Shown here piece by piece: positions 1-7,111 of a stretch of 64,000 bases of DNA (the first letter of the stretch is position 1; every line of letters starts with the position of its first letter). The translations under genes were made by a program, and so were the position numbers. Source of the DNA: Henriciella sp. (GTDB taxonomy: Bacteria; Pseudomonadota; Alphaproteobacteria; Caulobacterales; Hyphomonadaceae); assembly GCA_017642885.1 (NCBI GenBank), contig JAEPOM010000003.1, positions 62,001 to 126,000 of the forward strand. Direction: 5' to 3'. Under the pieces are notes generated by a model. The model saw only the letters and a program-made list of their open reading frames with translations. It made no database searches and was not told the origin of the DNA.

Positions 1-7
1 CGATGAA

Positions 8-886
8 ATGCCGCTGCTCGGCTATCAATATACTCCCGATCATATTTTGGAGTTTTCTATTCCTGAAAAACTGCGCGAGATTGGGTATTTCGGTCGCCCG
101 CAACAAAAACGTTTTAGCTGGCTTGAGGCGGGAGCGCCTTTAATGAGCGTTACTGGAGAAGGCGAAACACCGATAACTGCCCACTCTCCAATTGGTGGGC
201 GCATCATGACAGCCATTGAAGGGCAGAGCGATGAGACGGGTTTTGTCATTGCGCTTCGCGGAAACAGATTGCTCAGTAACAGCGAAAAGTTGGACTATTC
301 AAACAGCGTATTTGGGCCAAGGCTAGAACAACTCCGTCGCGTTGAAGAAGCTCTTTTACTGGCGGAGCAAGAGCGCGAAAGACTGCGCCGCGAGGAACAA
401 GAACGGCGCAAGGCGCAACTTGAAGAGGATCGACTCAGAGCAGACCGCGAAGCCACAGAGCAAAGAGAACGCGAAGAACGAGAACGTCAGGAAAAACTCG
501 CGCGCGAACGAAAAAACAAAAAGGCTCAGCTTGAGTGGAACAAATATGCGAATGAACGCAAAGCTCTGAATGCTAAAACAGAAGCCACGGACGCTTACGC
601 AAATGAACTGAGGATGCCGGGTTGGATGGTTTTCCCAGTGCTGTTTATCGGCGGCGGCGGAGCAATCCTTATGCTAGCTGTGGGAGCACCTTTGGTTGCC
701 GCACCAATTGGCTTAGCTACCGCGCTATTGCTCATCTTTGGAAACTTCTCGGAACCGCCAAGCGGTTCACCTTCAGCTGGCAAAAATTTGAGTAGAATGT
801 CGCACATAGCCAAGGAGCACGAATTGCGAAAACGCTACGGCGACCCACCATCATCGAACTTCACATTGCCGCCCCTGAAAGACTAG
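8..886 (+). CDS. Unknown protein with lipoyl-like N-terminus, coiled coil and membrane segment
   Basis: I do not recognise this gene. Residues about 36-70 read like a biotinyl/lipoyl-type beta barrel (GAPLMSV then ITAHSPIGGRI), but the lysine that carries the cofactor is not evident. Residues about 105-200 are a dense Glu/Arg/Gln coiled coil, and about 203-246 form a hydrophobic hairpin long enough for two membrane passes. The layout suggests a membrane-anchored structural or adaptor protein. The frame stays open to the window's left edge, so the true start may lie outside and the protein may be longer. It ends four bases into a leftward gene remnant. Confidence 0.6.
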   Translation: MPLLGYQYTPDHILEFSIPEKLREIGYFGRPQQKRFSWLEAGAPLMSVTGEGETPITAHSPIGGRIMTAIEGQSDETGFVIALRGNRLLSNSEKLDYSNSVFGPRLEQLRRVEEALLLAEQERERLRREEQERRKAQLEEDRLRADREATEQREREERERQEKLARERKNKKAQLEWNKYANERKALNAKTEATDAYANELRMPGWMVFPVLFIGGGGAILMLAVGAPLVAAPIGLATALLLIFGNFSEPPSGSPSAGKNLSRMSHIAKEHELRKRYGDPPSSNFTLPPLKD

Positions 887-1248
887 CGAGAATAATCATC
901 TCCGCGTTCAAAGTCGCCTGAGCGTTCTTGTTGAACTTCATCTGCGCGCTGTTGTTCTTTGTCCCATCGATCATCAAAACTCTCGCGATCCACAGCGCGG
1001 GCGATTTCCGGCGCGGGCTTCGGCTCTAACACTGGCTGGTCGTTGGCGACCATTCGTGAACCGTCGCCGCGCTCGTCCGGCTGCGGTGTTTCCAAGCTCT
1101 GAGAAGGGTCATCTTCGCGCGCCGCATTGAACGCTTCGGCCGTTAGTCCATATCGCTCGAGGGCGTTATCGGCAGAAGCTTCTAGCGCTTCTTTTGCGTA
1201 GGAAGTCGTGCGTTCGGAAATGGCCTTGATCCTTGATGAGAGCGCACC
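883..1248 (-). pseudogene. C-terminal remnant of a larger protein
   Basis: The minus frame is open from 1248 to the stop at 883 and has the charged composition of a disordered C-terminal tail (PQPDERGDG, QQRADEVQQERSGD). There is no ATG in the upstream half; the ORF track starts at an internal TTG at 1095. Immediately upstream the frame hits a stop, and unrelated sequence with the promoter of the next gene follows. Acidic and Arg-rich tails like this are common at the end of mobilisation or conjugation proteins, but I cannot identify the parent. A short functional protein starting at the TTG is the alternative. Confidence 0.4.
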
Positions 1249-1295
1249 TTAGCGCCACTTCACCGAAACTCAAAATCATCCGTTTTGACGCAAGT

Positions 1296-1325
1296 TTGCA
1301 GGCGCGCCTCCACATTTGGTATAAT
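1296..1325 (+). promoter_or_regulatory. Sigma-70-like promoter for the gene at 1362
   Basis: TTGCAG (1296-1301) and a perfect TATAAT (1320-1325) are separated by 18 bases, inside an AT-rich stretch that contrasts with its surroundings. The predicted transcript starts near 1332, about 30 bases before an ATG with a purine-rich AAAGGGG leader. Confidence 0.55.
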
Positions 1326-1361
1326 ATTACAATACGAAAAAATTGGCAGAAAAGGGGATCG

Positions 1362-1715
1362 ATGGGGCTAATTCCAACGTTTAAAGATCAAGCTGACACA
1401 GATGGGTCATTCTACGCCAATATTTCGATGGGCGATGCACTCAGCTACAAAGGCCAATTCATGAACATGCTGAATTCAGCAGCGCACGAGCTTGGCATTC
1501 AAATTGGTGTCAATGAGACGCCTGATGGCCTCGAACTTGGGTTTGAAGACCCGGCGCACTACACGGCTACAATGGATGTTGTTGAGCCGCGCTTTAACAA
1601 AGTTCTGAGCGCTGCAAGCCGGTCCATAAATCGAGTCATTGAAAACGCTGATGGCGGCAATACTCCTAAACCGCTCGATCAATGTCGCGGCGAAGACAAT
1701 GAATTGGCGCGTTAA
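1362..1715 (+). CDS. Unknown 117-residue protein
   Basis: The ORF track begins at 1233, but the better start is the ATG at 1362. It follows AGAAAAGGGG and a consensus -10 box, and removes an unlikely N-terminus that would lie upstream of the promoter. The product starts MGLIPTFKDQ, is soluble, has no signal peptide or membrane segment, and carries a central DGLELGFEDP stretch. I recognise no family. Its stop overlaps by four bases the stop of the converging gene at 1712. Its AT-rich control region and position among plasmid-like remnants suggest cargo of the integrated element. Confidence 0.55.
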   Translation: MGLIPTFKDQADTDGSFYANISMGDALSYKGQFMNMLNSAAHELGIQIGVNETPDGLELGFEDPAHYTATMDVVEPRFNKVLSAASRSINRVIENADGGNTPKPLDQCRGEDNELAR

Positions 1716-2308
1716 TCTGTTGGATACGCGATAATCATGAGGCCCAAAGTATCGCCTCTCATAGCGAGATCACCATCTAAAAAGGACTGCTCCCCCACGA
1801 TACCATCGTACTCCAAGACTAAGTAGAAATGCTGGTCGGCAGAGTCCGTTAGACAGCAGATTCTTTCGCCTGATTTGAACTCCTCACCTTGGGCAATAAG
1901 CCAGCTCACCCGCAATAATTTATCCTCGGTTGGCACTTCTTCGGGAACACCTATGTTTTGCGTTCCATTGAATCTTTCAGGCAAATTTTCCACGAGGGCT
2001 TCTGTCTTGAGCCGCCTCTTTTCCTGTTCAGCGCGATGCTCGAATCTCAACCATCCATTCGCTTCCATCTCAGGGACCAAACGTGCAATTTCGTTCACAA
2101 GCTCCGATACTGCTTGATCTGGTTCGCAGGTGTCCAACATATTTGCTGTCACAGCGAGGAGCAGTTTCCGTTTCGCTTTCGGTGTTAATTGTCGGGGAAT
2201 GGAATTCTCGTCTACAATTTGAAAGACGGCCACGCGGTGCTCGATGAGGTTCATCAACTCATAAAATCTCTCATCGAAAACTGCGTCTTCGTCGCTAATG
2301 TCTTTCAT
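1712..2308 (-). CDS. Unknown 198-residue soluble protein
   Basis: I do not recognise a family. The N-terminal half is helical (MKDISDEDAVFDERF, then a stretch similar to helical adaptor domains). The C-terminal third has alternating hydrophobics and Cys-Cys (ERICCLTDS) and ends in a predicted beta-rich segment (FYLVLEYDGIVGEQ). There is no signal peptide or membrane segment. The composition is that of a real protein, with no long low-complexity run. It converges with the 1362 gene. A TATAAT on the minus strand at 2504-2509 could be its promoter, which would give an unusually long leader of about 190 bases. Confidence 0.55.
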   Translation of the reverse strand: MKDISDEDAVFDERFYELMNLIEHRVAVFQIVDENSIPRQLTPKAKRKLLLAVTANMLDTCEPDQAVSELVNEIARLVPEMEANGWLRFEHRAEQEKRRLKTEALVENLPERFNGTQNIGVPEEVPTEDKLLRVSWLIAQGEEFKSGERICCLTDSADQHFYLVLEYDGIVGEQSFLDGDLAMRGDTLGLMIIAYPTD

Positions 2309-2518
2309 CGATTCAAACCCTTCAGCCTAGAATTATCAAAATTCGACTGTCTTTGTCTTTTTAAGGCAAATCAATGGCTTAGCAGCTTGCCATAATTCTG
2401 ATTTTCCATTTTGCCGACACAAAATGTGCGAAAAACCAACTAAGCAATTGATCCAGAACAATAAAACCCATTGTCGTAATAACTGTTATCACTCAAAGTT
2501 TGCATTATAGATTTCATC

Positions 2519-2539
2519 TATGGTAAAAAACATACCATA
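2519..2539. repeat. 7-bp inverted repeat, possible operator
   Basis: TATGGTA, seven bases, TACCATA is a perfect inverted repeat in an AT-rich gene-free stretch. It lies about ten bases upstream of a minus-strand TATAAT (2504-2509), where a repressor could block the -35 region. No regulator can be assigned. Confidence 0.35.
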
Positions 2540-2555
2540 ACTATTTAGCTATGCT

Positions 2556-2723
2556 TTGAGTTTAGATTTAGACAAGCGACAGCGGGATAAAGCCCCGCAA
2601 CCGAACCCGGAATTTACCGCCGCGCACAACGCAACCGACGCAGAGAATTGGCGCTTGCTCGAACGCGATCTTGAAGAAAACCCTCATCTTTGGCCCCTGC
2701 CCGACTTTGAGACGTTAAAATGA
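2556..2723 (+). pseudogene. 5'-truncated remnant of an unknown gene
   Basis: An open frame ending in ...PHLWPLPDFETLK and TGA has clear coding character (a Pro/Asn-rich then Trp/Leu-rich acidic segment) but no ATG. The first usable codon is a TTG at 2556, without a ribosome site, and a stop lies just upstream. It is most likely the C-terminal end of a gene cut by rearrangement. The TGA overlaps the ATG of the next small frame (ATGA), which suggests the two were once translationally coupled. Confidence 0.4.
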
Positions 2724-2866
2724 AATCTCTGAACTCAGAATTCAAATCGCAATCCACGAAGCTTGCCGCTCGTCGCTATGGGCACAAATTCGCTACCTCG
2801 AAATTTCAGCCGCGCGTCCGTTCCACGATCAAGCACCGCTTTAGAAAGCCAGATTGGCAAAAGTAG
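2720..2866 (+). CDS. Small basic protein, 48 residues
   Basis: Too short for the ORF track. It reads MKSLNSEFKS...RKPDWQK, with about a third of its residues Lys, Arg or His, so it may bind nucleic acid. It begins at an ATGA overlap with the upstream remnant and ends two bases from the stop of the converging toxin gene. No family is recognised. Its survival as an intact frame beside a truncated partner is the main reason to keep it; chance is a real alternative. Confidence 0.35.
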   Translation: MKSLNSEFKSQSTKLAARRYGHKFATSKFQPRVRSTIKHRFRKPDWQK

Positions 2867-2867
2867 C

Positions 2868-3158
2868 TTAGTCTTCGAACGGCGGGTACATTTCTGCGCC
2901 GTGAAGAACGCGCAAGATGTACAGGCTTTCTGGGCTTAAGATGGCATACACCACAATGTACTTTGTCCCGGGCACAACGAGTTCGCGAGTATCGAGAACT
3001 CGACCTTCTTTTCCAATGAGCGGAAATGTTTCGAGCATTCTGATCGAAGTCGCGATGGCTGAAAGCTGCTTGTGTGATGCAATTGCATTCCGCGGCTCAA
3101 GATAATCTTTGAGCTGGGTAAGATCGGTTTTGGCAGTGGGTGTAAAATAGACGTTCAC
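2868..3158 (-). CDS. parE: ParE/RelE-type toxin
   Basis: A 96-residue protein of the ParE/RelE superfamily. It has the N-terminal FTPTAKTDLTQLKDYL helix, a central helix, the RELVVPGTKYIVVYAI beta strands and the YILRVLHGAEMYP ending typical of plasmid-stabilisation toxins. ParE members poison DNA gyrase and RelE members cleave mRNA on the ribosome; the sequence favours the ParE branch but does not settle it. The start is GTG at 3158, overlapping the antitoxin stop (GTGA), so the two genes are translationally coupled with the antitoxin first. Such modules stabilise plasmids and islands, which fits the replication remnants next door. Confidence 0.8.
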   Translation of the reverse strand: MNVYFTPTAKTDLTQLKDYLEPRNAIASHKQLSAIATSIRMLETFPLIGKEGRVLDTRELVVPGTKYIVVYAILSPESLYILRVLHGAEMYPPFED

Positions 3159-3328
3159 AGATCGAGGTCTTTGAGGACATCTTTCATAGGAGCACAGGAC
3201 TCGGGGTTTTCCTGGGCTTCTTTCAAACCACGCTCAACTTGTTCTTTAAACCATTCATCATGGCCCGCAACAGGTACTGTTCCCGCGGGCAATTCTGGGC
3301 TTTCATGATCTTTCAAAGTCTCGCTCAT
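3155..3328 (-). CDS. Antitoxin partner of the ParE-type toxin
   Basis: A 57-residue frame missing from the ORF track because of its length. It starts MSETLKDHES and ends MKDVLKDLDL. It is acidic, with a central DEWFKEQVERGLKEAQ helix of the kind that wraps the toxin in ParD-like antitoxins. It lies immediately upstream of the toxin with a four-base GTGA overlap. The N-terminus is short for a full ribbon-helix-helix domain, so the ParD label is by context. It neutralises the toxin and probably represses the pair. Confidence 0.75.
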   Translation of the reverse strand: MSETLKDHESPELPAGTVPVAGHDEWFKEQVERGLKEAQENPESCAPMKDVLKDLDL

Positions 3329-3815
3329 ACAAGAAGTATAGCAGATTCTAAGGCTTAGAGGCTAATACTATTTCCAACGCTTGAAGGCACTGTCCGGACG
3401 GCAACTCTTGAACGTTCCCGCATCTCCGGCATGTCAGGTCATGACTTCCCACGTTGGGTTTGTTTGTGCGCCAGTGCTCACGCTTGGCTTTCCTGAAGGC
3501 AAACCCTCGAACTTTCCGCATTCGCCGGGTGCGCCTGTCTATCGTCCGCGTTGAATGTATGCAGAGACATGCAACGTCGGTTTCGCCAATCACTTATGGA
3601 GCGAAGGGGAAGATTTTAAACACCCCTCACCCCAGTGTTTGGGGTTTTAAGATCATTCCTGTAGCGGGCAGTGATGGTCGAATGATGTTTGGTCTGATCT
3701 CTTATGCAATGTTGGCGAGCCTGAGCTGAGGACCAATTGAACAAATCGTTCGCCCGCTGCGTCAGCAGCACCATAGGGCGAATTCCATTGAAGTATGCGT
3801 TAGCATTCAATTTCT
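3329..3815. other. Stretch without a convincing gene
   Basis: Two minus frames (3348-3593 and 3616-3852) and one plus frame (3454-3729) overlap here, and none has convincing composition or a ribosome site. The 3348 frame contains CRRCG, but only one such pair. The 3616 frame overlaps the end of the Rep-like gene by 37 bases. The stretch probably holds decayed plasmid sequence downstream of that gene. Confidence 0.4.
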
Positions 3816-4403
3816 CTATCCGCTTTCGATCTTGATCCCATTTCGACTGCAAATCTGGATCAATCTTCGCTCGAAAGGATCTGGGGATAGAGTGTTTATA
3901 AGAATGTTTCTATTAGTGTCGGACTCTTGTGTCGTGGCCTGATTTCTGCGGCTCACATCCCCAAAAGACTTGTCAGATCGCAGCGACGCTTGCTTCTTAC
4001 TCTGGGAGAAAATGGCGGCCTTGCACAGCACGATGCGCAAGCCAATGACATAGCCCATTCGGTTTGTGACTTTGCGAAAGTATAAGTATCCCTCCTCCGT
4101 AGCATCTCGCAAATAGCGTTGCACCTGCCGTGATGATCGCCCTAGGTGCTTGCCGATGATGCCAAGCGTCGTATCAAGCGGCCGCCCGCCCCCACTCCAC
4201 CCAGCAAGCAAAGCAATCATGCGCAGCGTTCCGGGCGCGATACGTGGGTCCATCACGAGAGACTGCGTGATTGGGAGAACAAATTTCCATCCGCTTTCAG
4301 GGCGTTCGAGGCTCTTGCGCCGCGGGCCCCGCCTCGCCAGGTCGTCGAAGTTTGAAGGCACGTAATATGGCAATGAGGCCATTGCAAAGGACAAGTGTTT
4401 CAT
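3816..4403 (-). CDS. Winged-helix plasmid replication-initiator-like protein
   Basis: About 195 residues. The core (LDTTLGIIGKHLGRSSRQVQ then RYLRDATEEGYLYF) is a winged helix-turn-helix like those in small replication initiators and related regulators of alphaproteobacterial plasmids. Here it follows a segment reading PITQSLVMDPRIAPGTLRMI. I start it at the ATG at 4403, six bases after AAAGGA, rather than at 4409, which leaves no spacing. It is short for an initiator, and the C-terminal tail looks disordered and may be truncated. The DNA-binding coiled-coil gene, GTTGC motifs and toxin-antitoxin nearby support a plasmid origin. A plain transcription factor is the alternative. Confidence 0.5.
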   Translation of the reverse strand: MKHLSFAMASLPYYVPSNFDDLARRGPRRKSLERPESGWKFVLPITQSLVMDPRIAPGTLRMIALLAGWSGGGRPLDTTLGIIGKHLGRSSRQVQRYLRDATEEGYLYFRKVTNRMGYVIGLRIVLCKAAIFSQSKKQASLRSDKSFGDVSRRNQATTQESDTNRNILINTLSPDPFERRLIQICSRNGIKIESG

Positions 4404-4481
4404 AGGCATTCCTTTCTATCGAAGGAAAACCGCACCGTTTGGGCCATACGGTATTATTCGCAAAAACTTCTTGCGTTATAC

Positions 4482-4497
4482 TGTTACAGTGGTAACA
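4482..4497. repeat. Inverted repeat in the Rep-like upstream region
   Basis: TGTTAC, four bases, GTAACA forms a short inverted repeat about 80 bases upstream of the Rep-like start. It sits where a replication or transcription regulator could bind and overlaps the candidate promoter of a plus-strand small RNA. Confidence 0.3.
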
Positions 4498-4556
4498 TAG
4501 GAATTGTTCAGAGACCTACATCACCGATGTATAGACCCGCCCCGGCGGGTTTTCTT
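4490..4556 (+). ncRNA. Candidate short counter-transcribed RNA
   Basis: A -10-like TATACT (4478-4483) lies about 50 bases upstream of a clean intrinsic terminator (4535-4556), with no open frame between. The transcript would be about 65 bases and would run antisense to the leader of the Rep-like gene, the arrangement of copy-control RNAs in plasmids. The -35 element is poor (TTATTC). This is inference from layout only. Confidence 0.2.
4535..4556 (+). terminator. Intrinsic terminator
   Basis: ACCCGC, a four-base loop and GCGGGT, then TTTTCTT. No plus-strand gene lies directly upstream, which is why a short RNA is proposed. Confidence 0.6.
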
Positions 4557-4642
4557 ATGTCCAAGTTTCTAAATACTTGTTGATAATTCATGCGCATGAG
4601 CTGCGCGAGAATCGAATCAATGTTATAGTATTACAAACATAA

Positions 4643-4672
4643 GCAACATTGCAATAGCGTTGCGTGCAACAC
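4643..4672. repeat. GTTGC/GCAAC motif cluster, upstream copy
   Basis: GCAACATTGC, GTTGC and TGCAACAC occur within 30 bases just upstream of the coiled-coil DNA-binding protein. The same motif recurs inside that gene (4877, 4892, 4918, 4928, 4955) and just after it (5174-5226). It may be an iteron or partition-site array, or an autoregulatory operator. Confidence 0.4.
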
Positions 4673-4690
4673 TCTTGAGTATTGAGTTTA

Positions 4691-5173
4691 ATGGGAACGC
4701 CCAAGTACTTCTTATCAATGACAAAAGCGGCATCCTTTGCCGGTGTGAACCGTTCGACAATTCAGCGGCAGATTAAAGCTGGCAAGCTCTCGGCTCAAAG
4801 AGATGACAACAATCAATGGCGAATCGACCCTGCCGAACTGTCGCGCGTTTACCCGGATGCCGGGAAGAAAGAGCCTGTTGCAAATGATGATGCAACGCAG
4901 CGCCAAACCGATGCGTCGCAACATTCCGCAACACCGGAATCAAAGGAAATCATCGCAACATTGCGCACCATGGTTGAAACGCTCGAGCGCAACAATCGAC
5001 GAGAGGTAGAACACCTCAGTGAGACGATTGAGGACTTGCGAGATCGGCTGGACAAAGAAGCTGCTCAAAGCCGCGTATTGACTGCAATGCTGACCGATCA
5101 GCGTGAACAAAAAGAAGAAACCCCCGAGCCAAAGCGTGGAGGCTTCTTCGGCCTATTCTCCGCATCAAACTAG
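4691..5173 (+). CDS. Helix-turn-helix DNA-binding protein with coiled-coil tail
   Basis: About 160 residues. The ORF track starts at a TTG (4682); I prefer the ATG at 4691. The N-terminus carries an excisionase/MerR-like helix-turn-helix (ASFAGVNRSTIQRQIKAGKL). A Ser/Thr/Gln-rich linker follows, then a coiled coil (MVETLERNNRREVEHLSETI), and a GGFFGLF tail. This layout is common in small plasmids of alphaproteobacteria next to rep genes, where it is thought to act in regulation or partition. GTTGC/GCAAC motifs before, within and after the gene are candidate binding sites. It diverges from the Rep-like gene. Confidence 0.6.
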   Translation: MGTPKYFLSMTKAASFAGVNRSTIQRQIKAGKLSAQRDDNNQWRIDPAELSRVYPDAGKKEPVANDDATQRQTDASQHSATPESKEIIATLRTMVETLERNNRREVEHLSETIEDLRDRLDKEAAQSRVLTAMLTDQREQKEETPEPKRGGFFGLFSASN

Positions 5174-5226
5174 GTGTTGCGCATCATTGCGCCGCAACGC
5201 TGTGCAACACTTGCGGCTGTTGCAAC
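5174..5226. repeat. GTTGC/GCAAC motif cluster, downstream copy
   Basis: Starting at the base after the stop codon: GTGTTGC (5174-5180), GCAAC (5194-5198), GCAACAC (5204-5210) and the palindrome GTTGCAAC (5219-5226). GTGTTGC and GCAACAC form an inverted pair 23 bases apart. The rest of the gap to 5462 shows nothing I can interpret. Confidence 0.4.
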
Positions 5227-5462
5227 AAACCACTGCTGCTCAGCTTAAACGGTGCACACCTCTACTTTGGGCAAATTTGGCTCAGGAGGCAGGTAAAACG
5301 ATTTCCCGTCCCAATCCCCAATGCAAGAAGTAAAACTGCCGTCTAGAAGCTTCTATTCGCAATAATGGCGAGCATCACCCTAGGAAGGTTGGGGGCGTTA
5401 GCGACGATTAAAAATACATTGGCGAAACATCGCGCTGTTCCGCCAATTCTCGATTGAAATGA

Positions 5463-6647
5463 CTATTGAGCTTCAAACGAAATTATGTGTTCGGTTCGCA
5501 TCCGCTTGGACAAAGAATTTTCCTTGTTCAAGCTAATAGGCATGTACCGCCTGTTATTGGGTATCTCACGCACTTGCTCATCAACGAGTTTCAAACCAAC
5601 GCTTCGTGCGCAAGATTTCAAAAACTCACTATTTCGAACGTGAGTGTCCTTAATGTTGGAATTCCCGATTACATAGCAAGCATTTGCGCCAGACCGAAGA
5701 ACCCGCGCAGATTCAGCTGTGAGTGCTTTTAGGTCTATGTAGTATCGGAACAGCATCTGTGTTTGCCGACTCGTAAGCTCATTGAGCCCGAGTGCATCAT
5801 GGAGTTCATCAAATTCCTCCGAATCTCGAATGTGCATCGATTTCTCGGATCCGATCGACGTCGCCCGAATCTCGCGCAATTCACGTATGGTATAACCCAT
5901 CCAAACCAGAGACATCTTGTGCCCCCGCATGTAGTCAATCGCATTCAAGTAAGGCGGAGATGTGATTATAGCATCCACCGAGCCGGCCTCTAGCCTCGAG
6001 AGTTGTCGGGCGTCGCCTTTGTAGACCTTGGCATTGGTAAGAATTTCGTGCGGCTTTAGGGCTGATAACATTTGCTCAATCGAGCGATGAAACTCTTCAA
6101 CGATGTCAAAATCGTTCTGTAGGATCGTCCTGTGTGGACGGCTATGAGCGGTGTCTCTAGCTAGCGACGCTTTCGGCTCTTTTGTAACTATAAGCCGAGA
6201 AACCGCAACTTTCATAAAGTCGAGAATCGTTCTGCTTGTTGTAAAGGGGGTCGCGATTAGGTGTAGCGCGAAAGCTCGCAATTGATGTCGCTGTTTTTCG
6301 GCGAACCAATAGTCGATGAACTTCGAAGTCTCCGGGTCAGAATCTATCCAATCCAATGTGATAGATTCCCCTCGCTCACAACTATTCTCAACTTTGTGCA
6401 GCAATTCGTTCGCGCGTTTCCGAATGAGGTCAGGGTTCACGTTTGTAGCGCCGACTTTAGAAATGAGTTTTGCCAACGGGTCGAGGTCGAATCCTATAGG
6501 TTTCATTCCTTTTCGGGAAGCTTGAGATAAAACCATTCCGGATCCAGACATCGGATCGAGCACGACAGAGTCAGGGGCTAACTCCGCAACATGCGCTAGT
6601 GCTATTTCGGGGGCCATCCGAGCCGGAAAGGGGTGTATGTGCCTCAT
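5463..6647 (-). CDS. DNA methyltransferase (SPPY, N4-cytosine/N6-adenine type)
   Basis: 394 residues. The AdoMet-binding motif DPMSGSG is at 31-37, after HPFPARMAPEIA, and the catalytic TSPPY is at 229-233. Motif I therefore precedes motif IV. The serine form of the motif is usual for N4-cytosine enzymes, but N6-adenine members exist. A predicted target-recognition or insert region lies between the motifs. It is the last gene of a three-gene operon and its ATG overlaps the preceding stop by four bases. In that setting it probably marks self DNA while the Z1 protein and the small protein act on foreign DNA. An orphan regulatory methylase is the alternative. Confidence 0.85.
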   Translation of the reverse strand: MRHIHPFPARMAPEIALAHVAELAPDSVVLDPMSGSGMVLSQASRKGMKPIGFDLDPLAKLISKVGATNVNPDLIRKRANELLHKVENSCERGESITLDWIDSDPETSKFIDYWFAEKQRHQLRAFALHLIATPFTTSRTILDFMKVAVSRLIVTKEPKASLARDTAHSRPHRTILQNDFDIVEEFHRSIEQMLSALKPHEILTNAKVYKGDARQLSRLEAGSVDAIITSPPYLNAIDYMRGHKMSLVWMGYTIRELREIRATSIGSEKSMHIRDSEEFDELHDALGLNELTSRQTQMLFRYYIDLKALTAESARVLRSGANACYVIGNSNIKDTHVRNSEFLKSCARSVGLKLVDEQVREIPNNRRYMPISLNKENSLSKRMRTEHIISFEAQ

Positions 6648-7111
6648 GGGGAGACCTGTATCCTGCTTCGCATTGGGTGCAACGCCTCTGCAAGACTATT
6701 TCTTGATATGCGTTTTTCCAAAACCCCATCTCTTCCTTTGATTTGATACATCTTATTATGCCGACGTCTGACGGTTACAGATTCTTGCGCTTCAAAGTTT
6801 TCGTCCAGCACTGCGCGAAAGTCTTGGTGTTTCAGTGCTACGATGCCATCTCGCCCGCATACAAAAATCATGATGCACTCTTTGTGTACTTCCGCCAAAA
6901 ATTGCTGGCGTTCTTGGTGCTCTTTGTGGAACGTGAATTTCCAAGGGCCGCGTCTCTGAGAGGAATACTTGATGTAAATTGGCAGGCGTTCATTCAACAG
7001 ATAAAATCCGGCGAAATCCTCATAAGCTTTTCGAATAGCTACAGAGCCGTCCCACCGATCAACAATGTAAGAAAACACCGCGCCAAAATATCTGGAAGTA
7101 TCGGTGATCAT
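6644..7111 (-). CDS. Unknown 155-residue protein of the Z1/methylase operon
   Basis: I do not recognise this protein. It is alpha/beta, with YFGAVFSYIVDRWDG, a helix, LPIYIKYSSQRRGPWKFTF, a helix (HKEHQERQQFLAEVHKE), a hydrophobic strand (CIMIFVCGRDGIVAL) and a basic tail. The strand-Lys-Tyr-Ser element followed by a basic turn resembles the core of PD-(D/E)XK nucleases, but the acidic residue before the Lys is Tyr here, so catalytic activity is doubtful. It overlaps both neighbours by four bases and must be co-translated with them. It is the obvious candidate for the effector or specificity subunit. Confidence 0.65.
   Translation of the reverse strand: MITDTSRYFGAVFSYIVDRWDGSVAIRKAYEDFAGFYLLNERLPIYIKYSSQRRGPWKFTFHKEHQERQQFLAEVHKECIMIFVCGRDGIVALKHQDFRAVLDENFEAQESVTVRRRHNKMYQIKGRDGVLEKRISRNSLAEALHPMRSRIQVSP

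Noticed and set aside
3348-3593. Minus ORF with a single CRRCG pair as a zinc-ribbon protein
   Set aside because: A second cysteine pair is missing, the composition is poor and there is no ribosome site.
4918-4970. CRISPR-like repeats in the GCAACA-rich stretch
   Set aside because: The repeat unit is only five to seven bases with irregular spacing inside a coding frame; no repeat-spacer structure.
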